A DNA stretch of 64,000 bases, taken from Actinospineispora acaciae DSM 45401. GTDB lineage: Bacteria; Actinomycetota; Actinomycetes; Mycobacteriales; Pseudonocardiaceae. This document shows positions 8,814 through 17,031 of this stretch, piece after piece. The notes below the pieces were generated by a model. That model had not been told where the DNA came from, made no database searches, and was given only the letters and a program-made list of their open reading frames with translations. A program made the position numbers and the translations under genes. Each line of letters opens with the position of its first letter. Positions within the stretch are counted from its first letter, which is position 1. The DNA lies in the NCBI RefSeq assembly GCF_000620785.1, contig NZ_JIAI01000001.1, positions 186,001 to 250,000 of the forward strand, in the 5' to 3' direction.

Positions 8814-9030
8814 CGCCGTCCACCTCCAGCGGGCCGTACGGGTTGGCGATCATCGCGGAGAACACGTCGTCGTCCTGCCAGGTGAGCGCCTCCAGCTCCA
8901 GCGGGCACAGCGACACCCGCCGCCCGGAGCGCGGGGACTCGACGAGCAGCCGCGCGCCGTTGCGGGTGTGCACCTTGCGCACCCGGATCTCGGCGAACTC
9001 GTTGGCCAGCTCGATCACGGGCTCAGTCAT
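8806..9030 (-). CDS. Small conserved protein of the dioxygenase operon (74 aa), function unknown
   Basis: A 74-residue protein with no signal peptide or membrane segment, rich in charged residues (RVRKVHTRNGARL, SPRSGRRVSLCPLELEALTW). It starts 1 bp inside the beta-subunit stop (ATGA) and overlaps the dehydrogenase gene by 8 bp, so it is expressed with them. I recall similar small proteins labelled dihydrodiol dehydrogenase in actinobacterial databases, apparently by association only: there is no nucleotide fold or catalytic motif here. It may be an accessory or assembly factor for the oxygenase. Confidence 0.7.
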   Translation of the reverse strand: MTEPVIELANEFAEIRVRKVHTRNGARLLVESPRSGRRVSLCPLELEALTWQDDDVFSAMIANPYGPLEVDGGG

Positions 9031-9566
9031 AGGAAAACCGCCAGGTTCTGCATGCGGAGCACCGACTCGTCCACGGTGATGGTGCGCGCGGCCAGCATCC
9101 AGTGCCCGGCGGACTCGGCCTTCCCGCTCGGGTCGCGGCGCAGCAGGTCGTCGCGGGCGGCCGAGACCAGCGCCGGCTCGCGCACGTCGCCGCGGCTGCG
9201 GAACAGCAGCACGGCGGACTGGACGGCCAGCTCGTCGGGGTCGTCGGTGGCGAACGCGCGCACGTTCGTCACGAAGTGCCGCAGCCGCGACGGCGGGTCC
9301 TCCGTCCAGGCGTGCTCGGTGGCGAACCTGGCCACCCGCCGGCCCAGCGAGTACCTGTCCTCGTCGAAGTGCGCCATGCCGGGGGAGGTGTCGAAGCCGG
9401 CGCCGCGCGCGGTGGTGGCCCGCACCGGCATCAGGTAGCGGACGTCGTCGGTCAGCAGGGACAGCCAGGTGTCGAAGTCCTGCGCGTCGAGCAGGTACGC
9501 CTCGTCCACCAGGAACTGGTGCGCCTGCAGGTGTCGCTCGTCGGAGAACGGTAGCGGTCTGGTCAT
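9027..9566 (-). CDS. Aromatic-ring-hydroxylating dioxygenase, beta subunit
   Basis: A 179-residue protein of the NTF2-like fold used by Rieske dioxygenase small subunits. ERHLQAHQFLVDEAYLLD, FDTWLSLLTDDVRYLMPVR and the C-terminal RTITVDESVL follow the family pattern. The ATG at 9566 overlaps the alpha-subunit stop by 4 bp; a longer frame exists upstream but only reads antisense-like sequence of alpha. With alpha it should form an alpha3-beta3 hexamer. No iron ligands are expected in this subunit. Confidence 0.92.
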   Translation of the reverse strand: MTRPLPFSDERHLQAHQFLVDEAYLLDAQDFDTWLSLLTDDVRYLMPVRATTARGAGFDTSPGMAHFDEDRYSLGRRVARFATEHAWTEDPPSRLRHFVTNVRAFATDDPDELAVQSAVLLFRSRGDVREPALVSAARDDLLRRDPSGKAESAGHWMLAARTITVDESVLRMQNLAVFL

Positions 9567-10945
9567 GACGACCCCAGCTCGACGCGCGCGGCCCGGTTCA
9601 ACGGCCGTTCCAGGCAGTCCGCCCACAGCCGCAGCAGCGCCCGCTGGTTGTACTCGCCGTAGCCGACGTACGCGGTGCCGGGGCCGGAGAAGTGCGCCAG
9701 CGGCGGGGTGACGGGCTTGTCGTCATGCAGCAGGCCCATCCGGCTGTTGAGCAGCAGCCGCCGCGCCATCGACCCGGCCGCCGTGGAGGTGATCGACACC
9801 CAGTTCTCCACATCGTCCTGCTCGAACATGCCGGTGCTGCCGAAGCACATCAGGTACGCCTTGTACGACAGCCGCTTGAACTCCTCGGGGGCGCCCGCGT
9901 CCACCGCGAACCAGGACAGCACCTCGGTCTCGCCGGCGCCGACCGGTTGCCACTGCCGCAGCGAGATGAACGGCAGCACCTCGTCGTCGGACCCGTCGGC
10001 CACCTTCGGCCAGTTGTGCACCAGGCTGAGGTTGGGGAACAGCGACGCGGCGGAGATCATGAAGCCGTCCTCGGCGATCATCCGTTGCTGGGCGTCGGTC
10101 CAGGTCTCTCGGGCTCGGGTGATCATCTCGTCCGGGTAGCCGACGTAGCGCATGCGCTCGGCGAAGCCGCCCGGCGGGAGCTTGTACGTCGTGCCGCCGC
10201 CCCGGCCCGCCCAGTACAGCGCCCCTTCCTTGCGCTTGGACGCCTTGGGCTCGCGGAACAGCCCGATCTCCACGACGCTGCTGTGCGTCTGCGGGGTGTG
10301 GTAGCTGTCCCCGGCGAAGTTCTCCGCGCCGATCTTCCAGTTCGCCTTGATCCGCCACCGCTGCGGGCCGGCCAGCTCGATCCCGCCCGGGCTCTGGTTC
10401 GCGTAGAAGTCCAGGTAGAAGGCGAAGTCGCCGAGGTAGTCGAGCAGCGGCGGGGCGTCCGGATCCAGGCTGATGAAGATCAGGCCCCGGTAGCTGTCCA
10501 GCGCGGGCGCGGGCAGCAGCGCCTGGTCCGCCCTGCGGAAGCCGGCCTCGCCGCCGTACGCCTCCCGGTGGAACGGCAGCCCGATCAGCCGCCCGTCGTT
10601 GCGGTAGGACCAGCCGTGGTACGGACAGCGGAAGTGCGAGGCGTTGCCCAGCTCGGCCCGGCACACCTGCATGCCCCGGTGCAGGCACATGTTGAACATG
10701 GCGCGGACGGTGCCGTCCTCGCCCCTGGCCACGATGAACGAGTCGTCCAGCACCCGGCGCACCACGTAGTCGCCGGGGTGCGGCACCTCGGACTCGTGCG
10801 CGAGGAACATCCAGGACCGGCCGAACACCCGCTCGCGCTCCAGCCGGAAGATCTCCTCGTCGTGGTAGATGTGCGCCGGGATCATCCCGCGCCGCACGTC
10901 GGCAAGCACCTGGCTCTGGTCGGTCATCTGCCGCTCCGCCGTCAT
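9563..10945 (-). CDS. Aromatic-ring-hydroxylating dioxygenase, Rieske alpha subunit
   Basis: A 460-residue catalytic subunit. The Rieske cluster ligands are CLH and CPYH in the order CxH-x17-CxxH near residues 88-110. The mononuclear iron site is GDSYHTPQTH, with the canonical bridging Asp and two His. The ATG at 10945 is chosen because GAGAAG stands 5 bases upstream and it overlaps the preceding transporter stop as ATGA; an alternative ATG at 10927 is possible. The enzyme inserts O2 into an aromatic ring to give a cis-dihydrodiol, which the SDR enzyme downstream would oxidise. No ferredoxin or reductase gene lies in this operon. Confidence 0.93.
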   Translation of the reverse strand: MTAERQMTDQSQVLADVRRGMIPAHIYHDEEIFRLERERVFGRSWMFLAHESEVPHPGDYVVRRVLDDSFIVARGEDGTVRAMFNMCLHRGMQVCRAELGNASHFRCPYHGWSYRNDGRLIGLPFHREAYGGEAGFRRADQALLPAPALDSYRGLIFISLDPDAPPLLDYLGDFAFYLDFYANQSPGGIELAGPQRWRIKANWKIGAENFAGDSYHTPQTHSSVVEIGLFREPKASKRKEGALYWAGRGGGTTYKLPPGGFAERMRYVGYPDEMITRARETWTDAQQRMIAEDGFMISAASLFPNLSLVHNWPKVADGSDDEVLPFISLRQWQPVGAGETEVLSWFAVDAGAPEEFKRLSYKAYLMCFGSTGMFEQDDVENWVSITSTAAGSMARRLLLNSRMGLLHDDKPVTPPLAHFSGPGTAYVGYGEYNQRALLRLWADCLERPLNRAARVELGSS

Positions 10946-11718
10946 AGTTCTTCTCGAAGTATTGAAGGGAGCCCTCGAGGTGGCGCGGGCGCGGACGGTG
11001 TGGCGGCGCCCAGGTAGTGGTGGCTCACCTCGTCGTCGTGCAGGAGTGCGGCGGCGGCCTCGTCGCGGACCACAGCGCCGCCGCGCAGCACCACGCCCCG
11101 ATGTGCGCAGCGCAGCGCGGCCGCCGCGTTCTGCTCGGCCAGCAGCACGGTGACGCCGTCCGCGCTCAGCCGGCCGACGGTGGCCAGGATCTCGGTGACC
11201 AGCCGTGGGGCCAGGCCGAGCGAGGGCTCGTCGAGCAGCAGCACCCGGGGTCGGCGGACCAGCGCCCTGCCGATGGCCACCATCTGCTGCTGCCCGCCGG
11301 AGAGCAGCCCGGCCCGGCGTGGGAGGGCCTCGCGCAGCGCGGGGAAGGTCGCGCAGACCGTGTCGATGCGTTCCGTGACGTCGCGCTCGGAACGGATGCC
11401 GGTGCCGTGCAGGCCCAGCCGGAGGTTCTCCGCGACGGTCAGCTCGGCGAACAGCTGCCGGCCCTCCGGGACCAGGCAGATGCCCATCCTGGCGAGCCGG
11501 TGCGCCGGCAGGCCGGTGATGTCGTCGCCGTCCAGCAGAACCCGACCGACGGTCGGTCTGTTGAGGCCGGCGACGGTCCGCAGCAGGCTGGTCTTGCCGG
11601 CCCCGTTCGCGCCGAGCAGCGCCGTCACGCTGCCGGGTGCGGCGGTCAGTGACACGTCGCGCAGTGCGCGGACGGCGGCGTAGCGGACCTCCAGGCCGTC
11701 CACGGCCAGCGTGCTCAT
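10942..11718 (-). CDS. livF: Branched-chain amino-acid-type ABC importer, ATPase LivF
   Basis: A 258-residue ATPase: Walker A GANGAGKTS near 35-43, signature LLSGGQQQMVAIGRAL, Walker B RVLLLDEPSLGLAP. The sequence follows LivF, the second ATPase of the hydrophobic-amino-acid uptake family. In catabolic operons such importers often carry aromatic acids rather than amino acids. It overlaps the LivG gene upstream and the dioxygenase alpha gene downstream by 4 bp each, tying uptake to degradation. Confidence 0.92.
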   Translation of the reverse strand: MSTLAVDGLEVRYAAVRALRDVSLTAAPGSVTALLGANGAGKTSLLRTVAGLNRPTVGRVLLDGDDITGLPAHRLARMGICLVPEGRQLFAELTVAENLRLGLHGTGIRSERDVTERIDTVCATFPALREALPRRAGLLSGGQQQMVAIGRALVRRPRVLLLDEPSLGLAPRLVTEILATVGRLSADGVTVLLAEQNAAAALRCAHRGVVLRGGAVVRDEAAAALLHDDEVSHHYLGAATPSAPAPPRGLPSILREEL

Positions 11719-12497
11719 GGGGTCGTGTCCTGTTCCACGGTTCCGAGGTACGCGGCGAGCACGGCCGGGTCCGCACGGACCTCGGCGGGCGGGCCGTCGG
11801 CCACCACCGCCCCGGCGTCCAGCACCAGCACCTCGTCGCTGATCGACATCACCAGGTCCACGTCGTGCTCGATCAGCACGATCGCGGTGCCGGCGGCGGC
11901 CACCCCGCGCAGCACGCCGGCCAGCTCCGCGGTCTCGGCGCCGTCCAGCCCGGCGGCCGGTTCGTCGAGCAGCAGCAGCTTCGGCGCCCCGGCCAGCGCG
12001 CGCCCGACCTCCAGCAGCCGGGCCACGCCGGTGGGCAGCTCGGAGCCCTTGTGCTCGGCGTAGCCGCGCAGGCCCAGGTGGTCGAGCACGGCGTCGGCCC
12101 GCTCGGCCAGCGCCCGCTGCTCGCGGCGGGCCAGCGGCAGCCGCAGCCCGTCGGCCAGGAACCGCGCCCTGGTGAGGTGGTGCGCGCCGAGCATCACGTT
12201 CTCCCTGGCCGTCAGCCGGGGCACCAGCCGGGCGGACTGGAAGGTGCGCATCAGCCCGAGGCCGGGCAGCCGGTGCGGCGGCAGCCGGAGCACGTCGTGC
12301 CCGTCGAACGTGACGGCGCCGGCGTCCGGGCGGGTGAAGCCGGTGATCAGGTCGAGCAGGGTGGTCTTGCCGGCGCCGTTCGGGCCGATCACCGCGCGGA
12401 TGGTGTCCGGGCGGACCGTCAGGTCCACCCCGTCCACCGCGGTCAGGCCGCCGAACCGCTTGGTCAGGCCGCTGGCGTGCAGGACCGGGTCTGTCAT
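11715..12497 (-). CDS. livG: Branched-chain amino-acid-type ABC importer, ATPase LivG
   Basis: A 260-residue ATPase: Walker A GPNGAGKTT, a Q-loop in RTFQSARL, LLLLDEPAAGLD and the switch histidine in IEHDVDLV. The signature loop reads LPTGVARLLEVGRAL, diverging from the usual LSxGQ: threonine replaces serine and the glutamine position is changed. This occurs in other LivG proteins. The ATG at 12497 overlaps the LivM stop by 4 bp. It pairs with LivF to drive the LivHM permease. Confidence 0.91.
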   Translation of the reverse strand: MTDPVLHASGLTKRFGGLTAVDGVDLTVRPDTIRAVIGPNGAGKTTLLDLITGFTRPDAGAVTFDGHDVLRLPPHRLPGLGLMRTFQSARLVPRLTARENVMLGAHHLTRARFLADGLRLPLARREQRALAERADAVLDHLGLRGYAEHKGSELPTGVARLLEVGRALAGAPKLLLLDEPAAGLDGAETAELAGVLRGVAAAGTAIVLIEHDVDLVMSISDEVLVLDAGAVVADGPPAEVRADPAVLAAYLGTVEQDTTP

Positions 12498-13414
12498 GAC
12501 TTCCCCGCCAGGCCGCGCAGCCCGCCCCAGAGGCCGGCCGGCAGGTAAGTCAATACCAGCACCAGCACCACGCCGGCGACCAGCGGCTGCCACAGCGCGA
12601 ACGCCTGCCCGACCAGCGGCAGCCCCTGCAGCAGCAACACCCCGAGCAGCGGCCCGGCCACCGTGCGCGGCCCGCCCAGCGCGAGCATCACCACGATGCT
12701 CAGAGCCACCGTCACGCTGACCAGGTCGGGGGAGATGAACCGCAGGTAGTAGGCGTACAGGCTGCCGGCGACCGAGGCGAACACGGCGGCCACGACGAAC
12801 GCGCCGGTGCGGTAGCGCGCCGGGTTGATGCCGAGCATGGCGGCCGCCTGCGGGTCGTGCTCGACGGCGGCCAGCGCCCGCCCGGTCTGCCCGCGCCGCA
12901 GGTTCGTGGTGAACCACGCGCCCAGCACGCACAGCACCAGCAACACCAGGTAGTTCGCGGTATCGGAGAACACCTGCCAGCCACCCAGCGTCAGGCTCGG
13001 GACGCCGACCAGCCCGGACGGCCCGCCGGTGACCTTTCCGAGCCCGGTGGCGGTGGCCTGCGTGACCACGGCAAGGCCCAGCGTGGCCAGCGCCAGGTAG
13101 TACCCGCGCAGCCGCAAAAACGCCCAGCCCAACAGCGCCGCCAGCCCGGCCGAGGCCACCGCCGGCGCCAGCACCGCCAGCCAGGTCGGCCAGTTCGCCC
13201 GGACGGTGAGCAGCCCGGCTCCGTACCCCCCGACCGCCATGAACAGCGTCTGCCCCAGCGAGACCTGGCCGGCCTGCCCGGTCAGCACGTCCAGCCCGAG
13301 CACCACCAGCAGGAAGATCTCCACGATGACCAACAGCTCGGTCCACCCAGGCGTCAGCCACGGCAGCGCGATCAGGAGCGCCGCGCCGGCGCCGACGACC
13401 AGCCACCTCCTCAC
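12494..13414 (-). CDS. livM: Branched-chain amino-acid-type ABC importer, permease LivM
   Basis: A 306-residue membrane protein with eight or more helices, from the GTG at 13414 (GTGA overlap with the LivH stop). TGQAGQVSLGQTLFMAVGGYGA and the later cytoplasmic coupling loop AAVEHDPQAAAMLGINPARY are LivM hallmarks. It forms the translocation channel with LivH. Confidence 0.91.
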   Translation of the reverse strand: MRRWLVVGAGAALLIALPWLTPGWTELLVIVEIFLLVVLGLDVLTGQAGQVSLGQTLFMAVGGYGAGLLTVRANWPTWLAVLAPAVASAGLAALLGWAFLRLRGYYLALATLGLAVVTQATATGLGKVTGGPSGLVGVPSLTLGGWQVFSDTANYLVLLVLCVLGAWFTTNLRRGQTGRALAAVEHDPQAAAMLGINPARYRTGAFVVAAVFASVAGSLYAYYLRFISPDLVSVTVALSIVVMLALGGPRTVAGPLLGVLLLQGLPLVGQAFALWQPLVAGVVLVLVLTYLPAGLWGGLRGLAGKS

Positions 13415-14286
13415 CGCCGCACCTCCTCCACCCGCCCGAGCAGGCCGGCCGGGCGGACCAGCAGCAGCGCGATGAGCAGCACGATCGTCACCACCTGCGC
13501 CAGCGACGCTCCGGTGTAGCGGCTGAAGGCGGCCTGCACCACCCCGAGCGCCAGGCCGCCGAGCACCGCCCCGCCGACGCTGCCCAGCCCGCCGAGCACG
13601 GCGGCGATGAACCCGGCCACCGCATACGTGGTCGTAGTGTCGAACTGCAGGAACGTGATCGGCACCACCGAGGCCCCGGCCAGCGCCGCCATCACCCCGG
13701 ACAGCGCGAACGCGATCAACCGCACCCGGTCGGTGTCCACCCCGACCAGCTCGGCCGCCTCCGGGCGCGACGCGGTGGCCCGCATGGTCAGCCCGAGCTC
13801 GGTGCGGGTGAGCAGCAGCGTCAACGCCAGCACCGCCACCGCCAGCAGCGCCAGGATCCACAGCTGCTGTGGCTGCACGCTCACTCCGGCGATGACGATC
13901 GGGCTCCCGCCGGTGAACGGCCGGCCGGTGTAGGGCAGGTTCCCCCAGATCACCAGCAGCAGTCCGCCGACCGCCTGCAGCAGCCCGACGGTGACCAGCA
14001 GCATCCGCTGGTTGCCGGACCGCCGAGCCGCCGGCCTGATCACCAGCCGGTCCACCCCGGCCATCCCCGCCCCGAACCCGACCAGCGCCACGACCAGCGC
14101 GACCAGCGGCGCCAGCCCGGCCTGCTGCAGCGAGACGGTGACCAGCGCGGCCAGCACCACGAACCCGCCCTGCGCCAGGTTGATCACCCTGGTCATCGAG
14201 TACACCAGCGACATCCCGACCGCGACCAGCGCGTACACGCAGCCGTCCACCACGCCGCCGAACAGCACCTGCAGCGCCGCGCTCAC
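13411..14286 (-). CDS. livH: Branched-chain amino-acid-type ABC importer, permease LivH
   Basis: A 291-residue membrane protein from the GTG at 14286, overlapping the binding-protein stop by 4 bp. YALVAVGMSLVYSMTRVINLAQG is the typical first-helix region of LivH, and GLTMRATASRPEAAELVGV with GLGSVGGAVLGGLALG are the coupling-loop and C-terminal signatures. It pairs with LivM. Confidence 0.91.
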   Translation of the reverse strand: MSAALQVLFGGVVDGCVYALVAVGMSLVYSMTRVINLAQGGFVVLAALVTVSLQQAGLAPLVALVVALVGFGAGMAGVDRLVIRPAARRSGNQRMLLVTVGLLQAVGGLLLVIWGNLPYTGRPFTGGSPIVIAGVSVQPQQLWILALLAVAVLALTLLLTRTELGLTMRATASRPEAAELVGVDTDRVRLIAFALSGVMAALAGASVVPITFLQFDTTTTYAVAGFIAAVLGGLGSVGGAVLGGLALGVVQAAFSRYTGASLAQVVTIVLLIALLLVRPAGLLGRVEEVRR

Positions 14287-15458
14287 CGTTCCTCCACCGG
14301 GACGAAGCCGCCGTTCGCCACCCGCACCATGGCCACGTCGGCCACGCCCAGCCCGCGCCGCTCGTCGGGCCGGAACCGGTAGGTGCCGGCCACGCCGACC
14401 ACCTCGCGTCGCTCCAGGTCCTCCTTCAGCGTGCCCCGGTCGCCGGTGCCGTGGGTGAGCGCGTCCGCGAGCAGCAGCACGGCGTCGTAGGCCACCCCCG
14501 GCCCGAAGTCCGGCTGGGCGCCGTGGCGGGCCTGGAAGTCGCGGTGGTAGCGCTCCTCCAGCTCGGGCGCGGGGGCCGGGCGGTCCGACTGCCGCCACCA
14601 GAAGTCCTGGGTGGCCGGGATGAGCAGGGTCTTCGGCGTGTAGTCCGCGATGCGGCGCAGGAAGGCGTAGGTCAGGTTGCCGTTCGTGGTGGCCACCGGC
14701 AGGTCGAGCCCGAGCTGGGCGATCGCCTTGATCGCCACGGCCGCCGCCGCGCCGGTGCTCCAGACCACCAGGGCTTGTGGGCGGGCCGCGAGGACGGCCT
14801 GGAGTTGGGCGGTGACGGAGACGGCGCCGGGTTCGAAGCTCCCTTCCGCCACGACCTCGGTGCCGGGTAGGGCGCTCGCCGCGGCGTGGACCGAGGCGCC
14901 GCCCTCCTCGCCGCTGGCGTCGGTGCTGTGCAGGAGTCCGATCCGGGTCATGCCGCCGGATCGCCAGTGCCGCAGGATCCGCTCGCTGAGGTCTCTGGTG
15001 GACACGCTGGCCGACCAGACGTAGCCGCCCGGTTTTGGTTTGATGCCGGGGGAGAGGCAGTAGGTCACCGTTCGGCTGCTCTCGGCCAGCGGGGTGACCG
15101 CGTTGCAGCTCGCGGCGAGGGTGGGGCCGATGAGGGCGTCGACATTGCCGATCATGCGGCGGGCCTGGAGGACGGCTTGGACGGGTGTGCTCTGGTCGTC
15201 GGCGGTGATCAGCTCGATGGTCCGGCCGCGGATGCCGCCGCCGGCGTTGAGCGTGTCCGCGGCGAGTTGTGCGCCCTGCAGCTCGCCGACTCCCAGTTGG
15301 CTTCCCGATCCGGTCTGGCTGGTGATCACTCCGAACCGGTAGGTGGAGCCGGAGGAACCGGCCGCGCACCCGGCCGCCGACAGCCCCGCGGCCAGCGCGA
15401 GACCGCCCAGCGCCCGGCGGGTGATCCGAGGCGGACCGGCGGCGGAGGAGAGCGGCAT
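14283..15458 (-). CDS. ABC importer substrate-binding lipoprotein (LivK/Peripla_BP_6 type)
   Basis: A 391-residue protein with a leader containing RRALGGLALAAG and a lipobox cysteine (SAAGC) near residue 31, so it is exported and anchored outside the membrane. The mature part is a type I periplasmic-binding fold: YRFGVITSQTGSGSQLG at the start, GGGIRGRTIELITADDQ, and ALIGPTLAASCNAVTPLAE. It is the first gene of the ten-gene operon and would bind the aromatic acid imported by LivHMGF. A promoter and a palindrome lie just upstream. Confidence 0.9.
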   Translation of the reverse strand: MPLSSAAGPPRITRRALGGLALAAGLSAAGCAAGSSGSTYRFGVITSQTGSGSQLGVGELQGAQLAADTLNAGGGIRGRTIELITADDQSTPVQAVLQARRMIGNVDALIGPTLAASCNAVTPLAESSRTVTYCLSPGIKPKPGGYVWSASVSTRDLSERILRHWRSGGMTRIGLLHSTDASGEEGGASVHAAASALPGTEVVAEGSFEPGAVSVTAQLQAVLAARPQALVVWSTGAAAAVAIKAIAQLGLDLPVATTNGNLTYAFLRRIADYTPKTLLIPATQDFWWRQSDRPAPAPELEERYHRDFQARHGAQPDFGPGVAYDAVLLLADALTHGTGDRGTLKEDLERREVVGVAGTYRFRPDERRGLGVADVAMVRVANGGFVPVEER

Positions 15459-15473
15459 CGTTGCCCCTGGTCT

Positions 15474-15526
15474 CTGCTATGCAGATAATCGGTCTGCACA
15501 GTAGGAGTACTCGCACCGTAGGTCAA
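15474..15526 (-). promoter_or_regulatory. Promoter with overlapping IclR-type operator for the importer/dioxygenase operon
   Basis: On the minus strand TTGACC (15521-15526) and TACTGT (15498-15503) are separated by 17 bp, a good sigma-70-like promoter. An imperfect palindrome, CTGCTATGCAGA (15474-15485) and TCTGCACAGTAG (15493-15504), 10 of 12 positions, overlaps the -10 box and extends towards the start codon at 15458. This is a classic repressor or effector-dependent activator position. The neighbouring IclR gene is the likely owner, since related boxes occur at its own start. Confidence 0.6.
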
Positions 15527-15559
15527 GCGAGGGGGTGCCGTTCCTCGTGGCGCCGGCGG

Positions 15560-16360
15560 TCAGCCGTGCAGTTGGGGTTCGGCCAGCGCCACCGCGGCCT
15601 GGAGCGCTGTCGCGATGGCGCGCTGGACGGGGGCGGACATTCGGCTGGTGGGGACCGAGACGTTGAGGGAGATTCGGGCCGGCGTGAACCGGGTCGGGAA
15701 TGCGACCGACACCGAGGCGACGCCGGCCTCGCTCTCCTCGTTGCTGGTCGCGTAGCCGAGGGAGCGGACGGTGGCGAGGTCGCGTTCCAGGGCGGTGCGG
15801 GAGGCGATGCTCTTGTCGGTGAGGGGCTCCAGGTGTTCGTCGGGGTAGAGGCGGTGCAGTTCGTCGGCGGAGAGTTGGGCGAGCATGGACTTGCCGGTCG
15901 AGGTGCAGTGCGCGGGCATCGAGCGGCCCAGGCGAGAGGCGACGCGGACGGCCTTCGGGCTCTCGATCGCGTCGATGAAGCGCACCATGTTGCCGTCCAG
16001 GAGGGCGAGGTGGACGGTTTCCTCGAGCTCGAGGTTGAGGCGTTCCAGGTGCGGGCGCAGGATGCGGCGGAAGTCGTTGCGGCGCAGGATGGCGAACGCG
16101 ACGCCGGTCAGCGCGGTGCCGGGGCCGTAGGCCTTGGTGTGCTCGTTCTGACGGACGAAGCCTCGGTACTGGAGCATGGCGAGCAGCCGGTGCGCGGTGG
16201 ACGATGCCACCCCGAGGTACTCGCTGACGTCGGTGAGGCGGAGCTCGTCGCGCTCGCCGAGCAGGAGCAGCACCTTCAGCGCGTTGTCCACCGACTCGAT
16301 CGGGTACTGGGGCACGGGTCCGCCGCCGCCGGGGTGCGTCGACACGGTCGCTCTCTTCAC
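15560..16360 (-). CDS. IclR-family transcriptional regulator
   Basis: A 266-residue protein: N-terminal winged helix (ESVDNALKVLLLLG, LTDVSEYLGVASSTAHRLLAML) and C-terminal effector-binding IclR domain (MPAHCTSTGKSMLA, ASRTALERDLATVRSLGYATSNEESEAGVASVSV). The GTG at 16360 is preferred over an earlier in-frame start at 16405 because the context TTCTGCTGTGAAGA is almost identical to the start region of the second IclR gene at 18884. It lies directly upstream of the importer/dioxygenase operon; IclR proteins control phthalate operons in other actinobacteria. Confidence 0.9.
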   Translation of the reverse strand: MKRATVSTHPGGGGPVPQYPIESVDNALKVLLLLGERDELRLTDVSEYLGVASSTAHRLLAMLQYRGFVRQNEHTKAYGPGTALTGVAFAILRRNDFRRILRPHLERLNLELEETVHLALLDGNMVRFIDAIESPKAVRVASRLGRSMPAHCTSTGKSMLAQLSADELHRLYPDEHLEPLTDKSIASRTALERDLATVRSLGYATSNEESEAGVASVSVAFPTRFTPARISLNVSVPTSRMSAPVQRAIATALQAAVALAEPQLHG

Positions 16361-16361
16361 A

Positions 16362-16410
16362 GCAGAAAACAGTAGTCGGCCGCCTGGCAGAGAGGTGTTC
16401 CGCACAGTGG
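16362..16410. promoter_or_regulatory. Two IclR-like boxes between the IclR gene and the VOC gene
   Basis: GCAGAAAACAGTAG (16362-16375) and TCCGCACAGTGG (16399-16410) both resemble the right arm of the operon operator (TCTGCACAGTAG). The first abuts the IclR start codon and the second lies 51 bp before the VOC gene. They suggest autoregulation and control of the divergent gene; no binding data are available. Confidence 0.35.
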
Positions 16411-16461
16411 TGAGCGGGGTTAGGCTCGGCTCTCCGGGCTCGATGACCAGCGGAGGTTGAC

Positions 16462-17025
16462 GTGGCAGGCAACCAGGAGTTTCAGCTGGGCGGGGTGAAC
16501 CACCTGGCCCTGGTGTGTTCGGACATGGAACGGACCGTCGAGTTCTACTCGGGGGTGCTGGGCATGCCGTTGATCAAGACGATCGAGCTGCCGCGCGGGC
16601 TCGGGCAGCACTTCTTCTTCGACTGTGGGAACGGGGACTGCCTGGCGTTCTTCTGGTTCCCGACGGCGCCGGACGGGGTGCCGGGGGTGTCCGCGCCGGC
16701 GGCCATGCCGGGGGCGGGGGAGATCGTCAGCGCGGTCGGGTCGATGAACCATGTGGCGTTCTCGGTGCCGCCGGAGCGGTTCGACGAGTACTACGCGAAG
16801 CTGAGCGGCAAGGGTGTCGAGGTCAGCCCGGTGATCAACCACGATGACAGCCCGGCGGGGGTGACCGGCGAGCTGCACGACGGAGTATTTGTGAGATCGT
16901 TCTACTTCACCGGGCCGGACGGCGAGCTGCTCGAGTTCGCCTGCTGGCTGCGGGGGTTCACCGAGGCGGACGTCAAGCACCAGCCGCGCCGGGGCAGCGA
17001 GCGCACCGCGCCGGCCGCGGTCTGA
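16462..17025 (+). CDS. VOC (glyoxalase/bleomycin-resistance/dioxygenase) superfamily protein
   Basis: A 187-residue protein from the GTG at 16462. VNHLALVCSDMERTVEFYSGVLGMPL opens the first beta-alpha-beta module (quoted in part) and MNHVAFSVP opens the second; the histidines and the late glutamate in GELLEFACW are the expected metal ligands. The fold covers glyoxalases, isomerases and extradiol dioxygenases, so the reaction is undecided. It is followed after 6 bp by an alpha/beta hydrolase gene and lies beside aromatic genes, which suggests a catabolic step. Confidence 0.82.
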   Translation: MAGNQEFQLGGVNHLALVCSDMERTVEFYSGVLGMPLIKTIELPRGLGQHFFFDCGNGDCLAFFWFPTAPDGVPGVSAPAAMPGAGEIVSAVGSMNHVAFSVPPERFDEYYAKLSGKGVEVSPVINHDDSPAGVTGELHDGVFVRSFYFTGPDGELLEFACWLRGFTEADVKHQPRRGSERTAPAAV

Positions 17026-17031
17026 GCGGGC

